Shown piece by piece: positions 1-6,031 of a stretch of DNA of 10,114 bases. Both the position numbers and the translations under genes were made by a program. Origin of the DNA: Candidatus Omnitrophota bacterium (GTDB taxonomy: Bacteria > Omnitrophota > Gorgyraeia > 2-01-FULL-45-10); contig JAPLMG010000155.1 of assembly GCA_026387165.1 (NCBI GenBank), forward strand, positions 1 to 10,114. The letters run 5' to 3'. Under the pieces are notes generated by a model. The model made no database searches. It had not been told where the DNA came from and saw only the letters and a list, made by a program, of their open reading frames with translations. How positions within the stretch are numbered: position 1 is the stretch's first letter; the number at the start of each line of letters is the position of its first letter.

Positions 1-477
1 TAAAATGAACATCGGATTTGTAACGAGCGCCCTGGTGATCTCTACGCGCCTCTTCTCTCCTCCTGAAAGCGTATATGCCATGTTCTTTCTGAGGTGCGTT
101 GTCTTAAGCTCGTTCAGCAGCTCGTCGCATCTTCTCTTACGTTCACGCGGGGAAAAGTCGAGCGTCTCGAGAACCGCCATTATGTTCTCCTCGACCGTCA
201 ATTTTCTGAAGATCGACGGCTCCTGGGAGAGATATCCGATACCTGAACGCGCGCGCATATGCATCGGCATGCCGGTTATATCCTGCCTGTCAAAGACTAT
301 CCTTCCGCGGTCCGGGGCTATCAAACCTGTTATCATGTAAAAGGTGGTGGTCTTGCCGGCTCCATTGGGCCCCAAAAGCCCCACGACCTCGCCTCTCTTG
401 ATATTGATGTCCACAGATTCTACTACACACCTCTTGCCGTAAGTCTTCATCAAACCGGTCGTCTCTAATAGATGCAT
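1..477 (-). CDS. lptB: LptB, LPS export ABC transporter ATPase (3' end cut off by window edge)
   Basis: Cytoplasmic ATPase of the LptB2FG transporter that extracts LPS from the inner membrane and pushes it along the Lpt bridge. The 159 visible codons begin MHLLETTGLMKTYGKR and include a Walker A motif GPNGAGKTT (about residues 36-44), a Q-loop region YLSQEPSIF and the ABC signature LSGGERRRVEI. The reading frame leaves the window just where Walker B should start (…NPMFIL), so roughly the last third is missing. The ATG at 477 is one base after the stop of the upstream lptC-lptA gene and has a GGGGAG Shine-Dalgarno sequence, so the two are translationally coupled. The neighbour being LptC/LptA makes LptB much more likely than a LivF/LivG-type amino acid ATPase of similar sequence. 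Confidence 0.95.
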   Translation of the reverse strand, partial: MHLLETTGLMKTYGKRCVVESVDINIKRGEVVGLLGPNGAGKTTTFYMITGLIAPDRGRIVFDRQDITGMPMHMRARSGIGYLSQEPSIFRKLTVEENIMAVLETLDFSPRERKRRCDELLNELKTTHLRKNMAYTLSGGEKRRVEITRALVTNPMFIL

Positions 478-478
478 A

Positions 479-1384
479 TCATCTCCCCGCGAAAGCGTCT
501 TTGATCACGTTATCTCCATCCTGGACGATAACTATCTTTGAGTTTCCGCTTATAGAAACCTTACTATCCGCTTCATTGTAGCTTGCATTGTCGCCATAAG
601 CGACATTATCACGCTGAGTTATCTTTACATGCCCCTGCGCCACAATATCATTTATCTTCTTTGTGCCGGGGTTCAGGTTGACGGTGATCTTATCGGCGTC
701 TATATCGCCGTCGGAGCTCCTGACCTTCACATTATCATTAAAGTACGCCAGGTTCTTAGCGTAGTCGAACTCAACCTCACCGTCACATGTTATTACGATC
801 TTCTTCTTCTCTTTAGGCTTTGACGCCGCATCTTTCGCGGCATCGTTCTTCGCGGGATCTCCCGGGAACGGAGAAAGACTCATCTGATCTTTTAAGGTCG
901 AGCCCGCATTTTCGATGGTCGCTACCACGTTCTCACGGAGCCTCACATTATTTTTCGACTTATCATAAACTCCCCGGTCCGCTGTAATAACGGCTTCATC
1001 GGTTCCGTAGGTCCTTGCCACTATATTTCCGATATGGATCTCGTTCTCCGATATCGATTTTGCGGTCCTACCTATGACCTCCCACTTCTTTTCGCCTTTT
1101 TCGGTCATGCCCTCAAGGTTGAATGAGAGCACCTTGTGTTCAACGCCACCGGGCTGCCCTTTCCCGGCGGCGCCCTCTTTCTCAGGCCTGACGCTCGCCG
1201 CGGGAGGAGTTTTCGGCGGCTCTTTCCTGCCGCAGCCCGATATCAATAAGCAATGAAAAATAACCAAGATACATGAAACAATGACCAATGTCCAATGTCT
1301 CAATGACAAATGAAATCCCAATGATCCAATACCTAATTTGGGAATTGTGAATTGGGAATTCATTTGGCATTCGGATTTGGACAT
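479..1384 (-). CDS. LptC-LptA fusion, LPS transport periplasmic protein
   Basis: 301-residue protein that would form the membrane-anchored periplasmic part of the LPS export bridge. Residues 31-49 are a hydrophobic segment followed by a lipobox-like LISGC with Cys51, then a Pro/Lys/Gly-rich linker. Residues about 83-165 look like LptC: an FNLEGM…KKWEVIGR…A start, then repeated short beta-strand units (ADRGVYDKSKNNVRLRENV). A charged linker rich in Asp/Ala/Lys follows. Residues about 196-295 look like the LptA/OstA N domain (ITCDGEVEFDYAKNLAYFND, AQGHVKITQ, ASYNEADSKVSISG). LptC and LptA are separate proteins in E. coli, so this is a fusion. The ATG at 1384 is chosen because it lies 2 bases after the acyltransferase stop; no strong Shine-Dalgarno is visible. 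The first ~45 codons lie inside a dispersed repeat (see separate entry), so the N-terminus is unusual. A longer in-frame start at 1480 would run back inside the acyltransferase gene and is unlikely. Confidence 0.85.
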   Translation of the reverse strand: MSKSECQMNSQFTIPKLGIGSLGFHLSLRHWTLVIVSCILVIFHCLLISGCGRKEPPKTPPAASVRPEKEGAAGKGQPGGVEHKVLSFNLEGMTEKGEKKWEVIGRTAKSISENEIHIGNIVARTYGTDEAVITADRGVYDKSKNNVRLRENVVATIENAGSTLKDQMSLSPFPGDPAKNDAAKDAASKPKEKKKIVITCDGEVEFDYAKNLAYFNDNVKVRSSDGDIDADKITVNLNPGTKKINDIVAQGHVKITQRDNVAYGDNASYNEADSKVSISGNSKIVIVQDGDNVIKDAFAGR

Positions 1385-1391
1385 TGTTATT
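1252..1391. repeat. Dispersed foldback repeat (CAATGACCAATGTCCAATG type) at the acyltransferase/lptC junction
   Basis: About 140 bases built of short iterated words: ACCAATGTCCAATGTC, CAATGACAAATGAAATCCC on one arm, and the related inverted words CATTTGGCATTCGGATTTGG, GAATTGTGAATTGGGAATTC on the other. The two arms can pair imperfectly around position 1335. The style matches a class of short repeats I associate with genomes of uncultivated PVC-type bacteria; that link is from memory. One edge overlaps the stop codon of the acyltransferase gene (1387-1389), and the element contains the start codon and the first ~45 codons of the lptC-lptA gene. Boundaries are approximate. Confidence 0.7.
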
Positions 1392-2283
1392 TCTTTACCC
1401 GTTGTGTTTTCCACCGCCGATGCATCCACACCCATTGATCGGGATACTTTCTGATATAAGATTCTATGACATCCGACCATCTCTGGGTATTTGTAACGAG
1501 ATCAGCTTCCTTATTTCCGGTATCAACCAATTCTATCGGTTTTTCTATAATAAAACGGTGGTGGCCGTGCTTGCGTATCACAAAAGTCGGCACGAGACTG
1601 GCCCCCGTGGCGCGGGCCAGAACTACCGGCCCTACCGGCGTAAAGGCGGGCCTTCCGAAAAAATTCACAAAGACACCTTCAACAGAATCGACATCCTGAT
1701 CCGCGACTATACCCAATATCTTATTATCCTTTAAAACTTTTAGCATCTTTCTCGGAGATTCATCGCGGTAGATAACATTGATATCCTGCTCTCTCCTCAA
1801 GTGATTCAGCCAATTATCGTACTTATAGAAGTATATCTTCCTGCCTATGGTTGATCCCGGATAACCTTTGACACGGAATGTCAGGCCGAGGAGCTCCCAA
1901 TTACCAAAGTGGGATCCTAATATTATCGTGCCCTTCCCTCTTGCGAAAGAACCATCAACAATGTCAATGCCCTCCATCTTTATAAAACGGTCTATGTTTT
2001 CCTTGTTTATCTTCGGAAAATTGATAAGTTCGGCCGCGTTCCTGCCAAGGTTTTCAAATACTTTTCCGGCAATGTGCCTGATCTCACCCGGAGTCTTTTC
2101 ACTACCGAAGGCATGAGTAAGATTATCTATTGCTATATCTCTATATTTAGGAAGAAGAAAAAATGCGCACCTGCCAAAAAACGCAGCAATTGCTGAAGCA
2201 ATCCTGATGGGCAGCAGGTATGCTAAGGACGCGGCAACTCTTCCGAGGTAATATAGGAAGTACCTCCTGTATTTGTGTCTCAT
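1387..2283 (-). CDS. LpxL/HtrB-type lipid A acyltransferase
   Basis: 298-residue inner-membrane acyltransferase of the LPLAT family that transfers an acyl chain onto (Kdo2-)lipid A or its precursor. Visible signs: a basic start and amphipathic/hydrophobic N-terminus (RYFLYYLGRVAASLAYLLP), the HX4E catalytic motif GSHFGNWE with His125 and Glu130, a DQD at about 196-198, the conserved FFGRPAFTPVGPVVLARATG block (about 208-227), and the C-terminal PDQWVWMHRRWK. Length fits the family (about 300 residues). Whether it acts at the LpxL, LpxM or another position cannot be told. The start at 2283 fits the usual N-terminus; there is no Shine-Dalgarno, and a strong promoter ends about 10 bases upstream, so the transcript may be leaderless. 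The stop is 2 bases before the lptC-lptA ATG, implying one unit with lptC-lptA and lptB. Confidence 0.9.
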   Translation of the reverse strand: MRHKYRRYFLYYLGRVAASLAYLLPIRIASAIAAFFGRCAFFLLPKYRDIAIDNLTHAFGSEKTPGEIRHIAGKVFENLGRNAAELINFPKINKENIDRFIKMEGIDIVDGSFARGKGTIILGSHFGNWELLGLTFRVKGYPGSTIGRKIYFYKYDNWLNHLRREQDINVIYRDESPRKMLKVLKDNKILGIVADQDVDSVEGVFVNFFGRPAFTPVGPVVLARATGASLVPTFVIRKHGHHRFIIEKPIELVDTGNKEADLVTNTQRWSDVIESYIRKYPDQWVWMHRRWKTQRVKK

Positions 2284-2293
2284 GGAAGATATA

Positions 2294-2322
2294 ACTATAT
2301 AATACTATCATATGCTTGTCAA
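2294..2322 (-). promoter_or_regulatory. Sigma70-like promoter for the acyltransferase-lpt unit
   Basis: On the minus strand TTGACA (2322-2317), a 17-base spacer, then TATAGT (2299-2294). A start about 7 bases below the -10 would be near 2287, giving only about 3-5 bases of leader before the ATG at 2283-2281. It lies between the foldback repeats and the gene, so the acyltransferase, lptC-lptA and lptB can be transcribed separately from the kds genes. Confidence 0.65.
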
Positions 2323-2330
2323 GAATGTTG

Positions 2331-2530
2331 CTGAAGGCGGACCTTGCGGGGCCCGCCTTCAGCGGACGCAAATTTACATTGGGCAAGTAAATTTGCTCGG
2401 AAAAATTTTGATGGCCGTCCAACCTGCCAATTAGTGTTCTATTGGGCAGTTTGTCCGGCCTTTCTGGATTGCCATAATGTATCAAAATTTTTGACGCCGC
2501 TTCAGGCGGTACCCCGCAAGGTCCGCCTGC
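2331..2530. repeat. Foldback element 1 (about 200 bases)
   Basis: Non-coding palindromic element. A perfect 17-base inverted repeat at 2335-2351 and 2512-2528 (AGGCGGACCTTGCGGGG and its complement) forms the outer stem. Inside are a 10-bp hairpin GCAAATTTAC/GTAAATTTGC (2368-2377, 2387-2396), a second inner pair AAAAATTTTGAT/ATCAAAATTTTT, and an imperfect pair around the centre (GCCGTCCAACCTGCC and GGGCAGTTTGTCCGGC). The outer left arm can alternatively form a local hairpin CTGAAGGCGG/CCGCCTTCAG (2331-2340, 2353-2362). No open reading frame here looks real. It occupies most of the gap between kdsC and the acyltransferase gene, together with element 2. Confidence 0.8.
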
Positions 2531-2590
2531 CATAGTCAATAAGTGCCAGGTGCCTGCCTAAAAAGCGCTTGACCCCATTCGGTTTCTTCT

Positions 2591-2783
2591 CATGGAAGGC
2601 GGAACTTTCGGTGGCCCAGCCCGACGCTGATGTCAAAAATTCTGACACCTTATGGCGGTACAGAAAAAAATTTAGATTCCTGAAAGAAGCTAAATTTTTG
2701 TCAGAATTTTTCCATAGCAAATTCACATGCCTAATGTGAATTTGCGTCAGCGGAGGGCGGCCACCGGAAGTTTCGCCTATGGG
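2591..2783. repeat. Foldback element 2 (about 190 bases), related to element 1, opposite orientation
   Basis: Outer arms at 2598-2616 and 2759-2777 pair at 17 of 19 positions (GGCGGAACTTTCGGTGGCC against the complement of GGCCACCGGAAGTTTCGCC). Inside are a perfect 13-base pair AAAAATTCTGACA/TGTCAGAATTTTT (2635-2647, 2699-2711), a central AT-rich stem ending in TTTAG/CTAAA, and a perfect 12-bp hairpin GCAAATTCACAT/ATGTGAATTTGC with a 5-base loop (2717-2745). Read on the minus strand, the order of parts matches element 1 read on the plus strand, so the two are homologous and inverted. The roughly 55 bases from here to the kdsC stop are AT-rich with no clear terminator. Confidence 0.8.
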
Positions 2784-2839
2784 TTGAAATAAAAAAAGTC
2801 AAGCCGTGAACAAAAAACTTTGTACTAGAGAGAGGGAAA

Positions 2840-3370
2840 TTACTTGAAGTATCTGGAAGTCGCTTCGTCCCATTTGTCCTGGGACTTGAGGATTAGTTCG
2901 CAGATCTCGCGCACCGCCCCGCGGCCGCCGGATTTGGTAGTGATATAATGGGAGACGGCCTTGACCTCTTCCATGCCGTTCGGGACCGAGACAGCGAATC
3001 CTACCTGCTTCAGTATAGGCACATCTATCAGATCATCGCCTATGAAGCAGATATCTTGGGCTGGAATTTTGAATCTTTTAAGGACGTCGTTAAAAGGAAC
3101 GCGCTTGTCCGGAAACCCCGCGTAGGCCTTCGCGACTTTAAGGTCGCGCCCGCGCAGCTTTACGATGCGCGACTTCTTCGCGGTGATTATCACAGTCTTT
3201 ATGCCTACTCTATAGAGAAGCGATATGCCGAATCCGTCCGTCACGTCGAAGAACTTCAATTCATCGCCGTAAACACTGTAGACGATGCGGCCGTCCGTCA
3301 TAACGCCGTCGATATCGGTTATGAGTAATTTTACGCGGCGCGCTCTTTCTACTGTCTCGCTGCTTATCAT
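2840..3370 (-). CDS. kdsC: KdsC, Kdo-8-phosphate phosphatase
   Basis: 176-residue cytoplasmic HAD-superfamily phosphatase that removes phosphate from Kdo-8-P to give free Kdo. The HAD motif I is LLITDIDGVMTDG, with nucleophile Asp19 and Asp21; the FIGDDLIDVPIL block near residue 115 is the metal-binding motif; VSVPNGMEEVK and GRGAVREICELIL are typical C-terminal family sequences. The protein lacks a cap domain, as expected for the tetrameric C0 type, and its length matches the family. Its ATG overlaps the kdsD stop (ATGA), so the two are translationally coupled. It appears to be the last gene of the dhs-like/hldE1/kds unit; foldback elements follow. Confidence 0.95.
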   Translation of the reverse strand: MISSETVERARRVKLLITDIDGVMTDGRIVYSVYGDELKFFDVTDGFGISLLYRVGIKTVIITAKKSRIVKLRGRDLKVAKAYAGFPDKRVPFNDVLKRFKIPAQDICFIGDDLIDVPILKQVGFAVSVPNGMEEVKAVSHYITTKSGGRGAVREICELILKSQDKWDEATSRYFK

Positions 3371-4326
3371 ACGAGGCCCGCTTTCAACAGGTCCTGCACG
3401 TCGAGAAGGCCAACGGGCCTCTTCTTATCATCGACTACCGGGATCTCGTCTATCTTTTTAGATCGTAGCATGTCGAACGCCTCCGCGGCCAATCTCTCTT
3501 TCTTTATCGTGGTGGGATTCTTAGTCATAAAGTCTTTAACTTTTTTATTTATGAGATCGGGCTGCGACTCCAGATGGCGCCTCAGGTCTCCGTCTGTAAA
3601 TATGCCGGTGAGCTTCCCTTTGGCGTCTACGACGCTGGCGCTTCCGGCGCGCGCCTTCGTTATCGCTAACAGGACTTTCTTTATTGTATAGTCTTCATTC
3701 ACTATAGGGTTCTCCCTGCCCTTCCTCATGATATCTTCCACGGTCAATATCAGGCGCTTCCCGAGTATCCCGCCTGGATGAAATAGAGCAAAGTCCTTGG
3801 CCTTAAAACCTTTCTTCTCCAATAACGCTATGGCGAGAGCGTCGCCCATCGCGAGCATGGCGGTCGTTGAAGTCGTCGGCGCTAATCCCAACGAACATGC
3901 CTCCCTTTTCACCGACGTGTTTATTATATAATCCGCATTCTTAGCTAAAGTTGAGCCGGTATTGCCTACCATGGCTACGAGCTTAGCCCCTATCTTCCTT
4001 ACTATGGGCAGAAACTTCACCATCTCCTCCGTCTCGCCCGAATTGGAGAGAGCGAGTATGAGATCGTCTTTTGTGACTCTGCCGAGGTCGCCGTGTAAAG
4101 CCTCGGCGGGATGGAGATATAATGAAGGTGTCCCCGTAGAAGAAAGTGTGGCCGATATCTTTTGCGCGATGAAACCGGGCTTACCCATGCCGGTGACTAT
4201 GACTCTTCCCTCTATATTGTAGATGGCGTTGACCACTCTTTCGAAGTTCGAGTCTATCCTGTTTATCAGGCTCGACAGAGCGTCCCGCTCGATCCGCAAT
4301 ACTCTCTTTGCTATCTCTCGAGACAT
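3367..4326 (-). CDS. kdsD: KdsD/KpsF, arabinose-5-phosphate isomerase
   Basis: 319-residue cytoplasmic enzyme interconverting D-ribulose-5-P and D-arabinose-5-P, the first step to Kdo. The N-terminal SIS sugar-isomerase domain (about 35-170) shows VTGMGKPGFIAQK, ALHGDLG with His78, and LALSNSGETEE. FHPGGILGKRL with His183 closes the domain. Two CBS domains follow (about 196-250 and 264-317, the second starting VKDFMTKNPTTI). This is the standard full-length layout. The start lies 11 bases downstream of the kdsA stop, and the 3' end overlaps kdsC by 4 bases. Confidence 0.96.
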   Translation of the reverse strand: MSREIAKRVLRIERDALSSLINRIDSNFERVVNAIYNIEGRVIVTGMGKPGFIAQKISATLSSTGTPSLYLHPAEALHGDLGRVTKDDLILALSNSGETEEMVKFLPIVRKIGAKLVAMVGNTGSTLAKNADYIINTSVKREACSLGLAPTTSTTAMLAMGDALAIALLEKKGFKAKDFALFHPGGILGKRLILTVEDIMRKGRENPIVNEDYTIKKVLLAITKARAGSASVVDAKGKLTGIFTDGDLRRHLESQPDLINKKVKDFMTKNPTTIKKERLAAEAFDMLRSKKIDEIPVVDDKKRPVGLLDVQDLLKAGLV

Positions 4327-4337
4327 CGCTTTACCGT

Positions 4338-5174
4338 TTACCTGCCGGCTGTTTGGCAGGCCCTCTCTATCCTCTTTAACTTCATGAGCATAGCTTCGAG
4401 CTCATTCAATTTAATCATGTTCGGCCCGTCGCTCAACGCCTTATCTGGATCCTCGTGGACTTCCACAAATATTCCGTTGACCCCGCATGCCACAGCCGCC
4501 ATGGAAAGATACGGAATAAAACGTCTTTCGCCGCCCGACCTGTCGTCCAAGCCGCCCGGCATCTGCACGGAATGGGTGGCATCGTATACAACCGGATACC
4601 CGAGATCCTTCATGATGAGAACGCTCCTAAAGTCGCTCACTAGATTATTGTAACCGAAGCTGACGCCCCTTTCGGTAAGCACTATATTCTTATTCCCCAC
4701 GGACTCTATCTTCTTAACTATGTGGCGCATATCCCATGGCGCCAGGAATTGCCCCTTTTTGATATTCACTGCCTTACCCGTCCTCGCGGCAGCGAGAATA
4801 AGGTCCGTCTGCCTCGAGAGAAACGCGGGTATCTGGATCATGTCGAGCACCTTGGCGGCCTCTTTTACATCTTCCTTGCAGTGGACGTCAGACAATACCG
4901 GAACGCCCAACTTTTCTTTAATGCTCTTTAATATCTTAAGCCCCTTCTTTAGTCCCGGGCCGCGGAAAGAATCTATCGAGGTGCGGTTGGCTTTGTCATA
5001 GCTCGCTTTATACACAAATGAAATGCCGAGACGTCCGGTGATATCCTTTAGGGCCCTGGCGTGGCGCATAGCGCTCGACTCGGACTCTATAGAGCATGGC
5101 CCGGCCATAAGGACGAGAGGATTACCGGCGCCTATCTTGACGCTGCCTATTCTGACCTCTTTTGTCGCGGGCAT
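4338..5174 (-). CDS. kdsA: KdsA, Kdo-8-phosphate synthase (metal-dependent class)
   Basis: 278-residue cytoplasmic enzyme condensing phosphoenolpyruvate with arabinose-5-P to Kdo-8-P. Family motifs are clear: KASYDKANRTS, FRGPGL, IPAFLSRQTDL, NIKKGQF, FGYNNLVSDFRS. The metal-dependent class is shown by Cys27 in LMAGPCSIES, where the E. coli metal-free enzyme has Asn, together with the other expected ligands His201 (DATHSVQ), Glu238 (VEVHEDP) and Asp249 (SDGPN). The ATG at 5174 is preferred, with GAGAGG 11 bases upstream. A GTG at 5186 overlapping the kdsB stop is an alternative adding four residues, but its Shine-Dalgarno would be too close. It directly follows kdsB and precedes kdsD. Confidence 0.95.
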   Translation of the reverse strand: MPATKEVRIGSVKIGAGNPLVLMAGPCSIESESSAMRHARALKDITGRLGISFVYKASYDKANRTSIDSFRGPGLKKGLKILKSIKEKLGVPVLSDVHCKEDVKEAAKVLDMIQIPAFLSRQTDLILAAARTGKAVNIKKGQFLAPWDMRHIVKKIESVGNKNIVLTERGVSFGYNNLVSDFRSVLIMKDLGYPVVYDATHSVQMPGGLDDRSGGERRFIPYLSMAAVACGVNGIFVEVHEDPDKALSDGPNMIKLNELEAMLMKLKRIERACQTAGR

Positions 5175-5182
5175 AAAAGTTA

Positions 5183-5926
5183 TCACCTCTCCGACAGCAT
5201 TATCTCTTTCACTCTTATAAGATCTTCGTGCGTATCGACGCCTACGGTATCAAACTTCGTCTCAACCACTTTTATCTTATAACCGTATTCGAGAACCCGC
5301 AGCTGTTCAAGTTTCTCCGCGTTCTCCAGGGACGACTTCGGCAGGTTCCTGAACGTGAAGAGAAAATCTTTCGTGAACGCATAGATACCTATATGCTTGT
5401 AGTAGACCGGCTTCTTCTTTTTATCGGTGGTATTGGTCCTGTTGTACGGTATGGTGTATCTTGAAAATTATATCGCGTAGCCGTTCTTATCGAATACGGC
5501 TTTGACGACATTGGAATTTGTGAGCTCGTCGTTATCTTCTATTTTTTTTACCATGGTGGCCATCTGCGCGACCTTCTCGTCTTCAAGGGCCATCACAAGG
5601 TTGTCGATCATTATGGGTTTTACAAGCGGCTCATCTCCCTGTATATTGACGACTATCCTGACATCCATAGGGTTAACCACTTCAGCCAGCCTGTCGGTGC
5701 CGGAAGGCTGATCCACAGAAGTATAGACCGCCTTTCCGCCGAAACCTTCAACCACCTTCATTATCCTCTCATCGTCGCATGCCACCACAAGATCATCCAG
5801 AGCCTTAGCCTTCTTGGCGCTCTCCCATACATGCTGAACCACCGGCTTACCCAAAAGATCCGCCAGAACCTTGCCCTCAAATCTCGTTGAGCCCCAACGC
5901 GCCGGGATAACACCTATTGCTTTCAT
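5183..5926 (-). pseudogene. kdsB: KdsB, CMP-Kdo synthetase, interrupted by one in-frame TAA
   Basis: KdsB activates Kdo with CTP to CMP-Kdo in the cytoplasm, the donor for lipid A glycosylation. The full frame from ATG 5926 to TGA 5185-5183 is 247 residues plus stop, the normal family length. Residues 1-152 hold the nucleotide-binding start VIPARWGSTRFEGKVLADL and the metal/substrate motif NIQGDEP with Asp98. Codon 153 (5470-5468) is TAA. Translation then continues in the same frame as FSRYTIPYNR…, through HIGIYAFTKDFL and ends with the conserved GVDTHEDL (Asp231, second metal ligand). The family reads GYALYFSR here, so the TAA replaces a Tyr codon (TAT/TAC). There is no frameshift and no other lesion. 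AAGGAAGGGG forms a good ribosome binding site. It may be a real nonsense mutation, a single-base sequence error or a read-through codon; a working 152-residue protein is unlikely, since the second metal ligand is lost. Confidence 0.9.
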
Positions 5927-6029
5927 CCCGCCCCTTCCTTTCTTATTCTAAATCTGAAATTTATTTTCTTATAAACCATAATTATATTCCCCGCCTGAGA
6001 TCTATATTCTGTACATAAGAAGGGGCGGG
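5927..6029 (-). promoter_or_regulatory. Inverted repeat that could hide the kdsB ribosome binding site
   Basis: The 105-base gap between hldE1 and kdsB starts and ends with complementary sequence. CCCGCCCCTT (5927-5936) matches AAGGGGCGGG (6020-6029), and TCTTAT (5941-5946) matches ATAAGA (6015-6020). In the transcript, the arm next to kdsB contains its Shine-Dalgarno (AAGGAAGGGGCGGG then ATG), so pairing would occlude it. The middle of the gap is AT-rich and includes a TATAAT without a convincing -35. A control role is inference only. Confidence 0.45.
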
Positions 6030-6031
6030 GT

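Noticed and set aside
2147..2539. 130-residue minus-strand reading frame across foldback element 1
   Set aside because: It overlaps the acyltransferase gene in another frame, consists largely of palindromic repeat sequence and has no recognisable protein features.
2784..2839. Intrinsic terminator after kdsC
   Set aside because: The stretch has T-runs on the minus strand but only a weak 5-bp stem (ACAAA/TTTGT), too poor to call.
5184..5186. GTG start for kdsA overlapping the kdsB stop
   Set aside because: The overlap is tempting, but the GGAGAGG sequence sits too close to the GTG. The ATG at 5174 has more usual spacing and fits the family N-terminus.
5468..5470. Reassignment of TAA to Tyr or another amino acid in this organism
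   Set aside because: Five other genes in the window end in TAA at the expected family length (the acyltransferase, kdsC, the deoxyhypusine-synthase-like gene and both GT9 genes), so TAA is a normal stop here.
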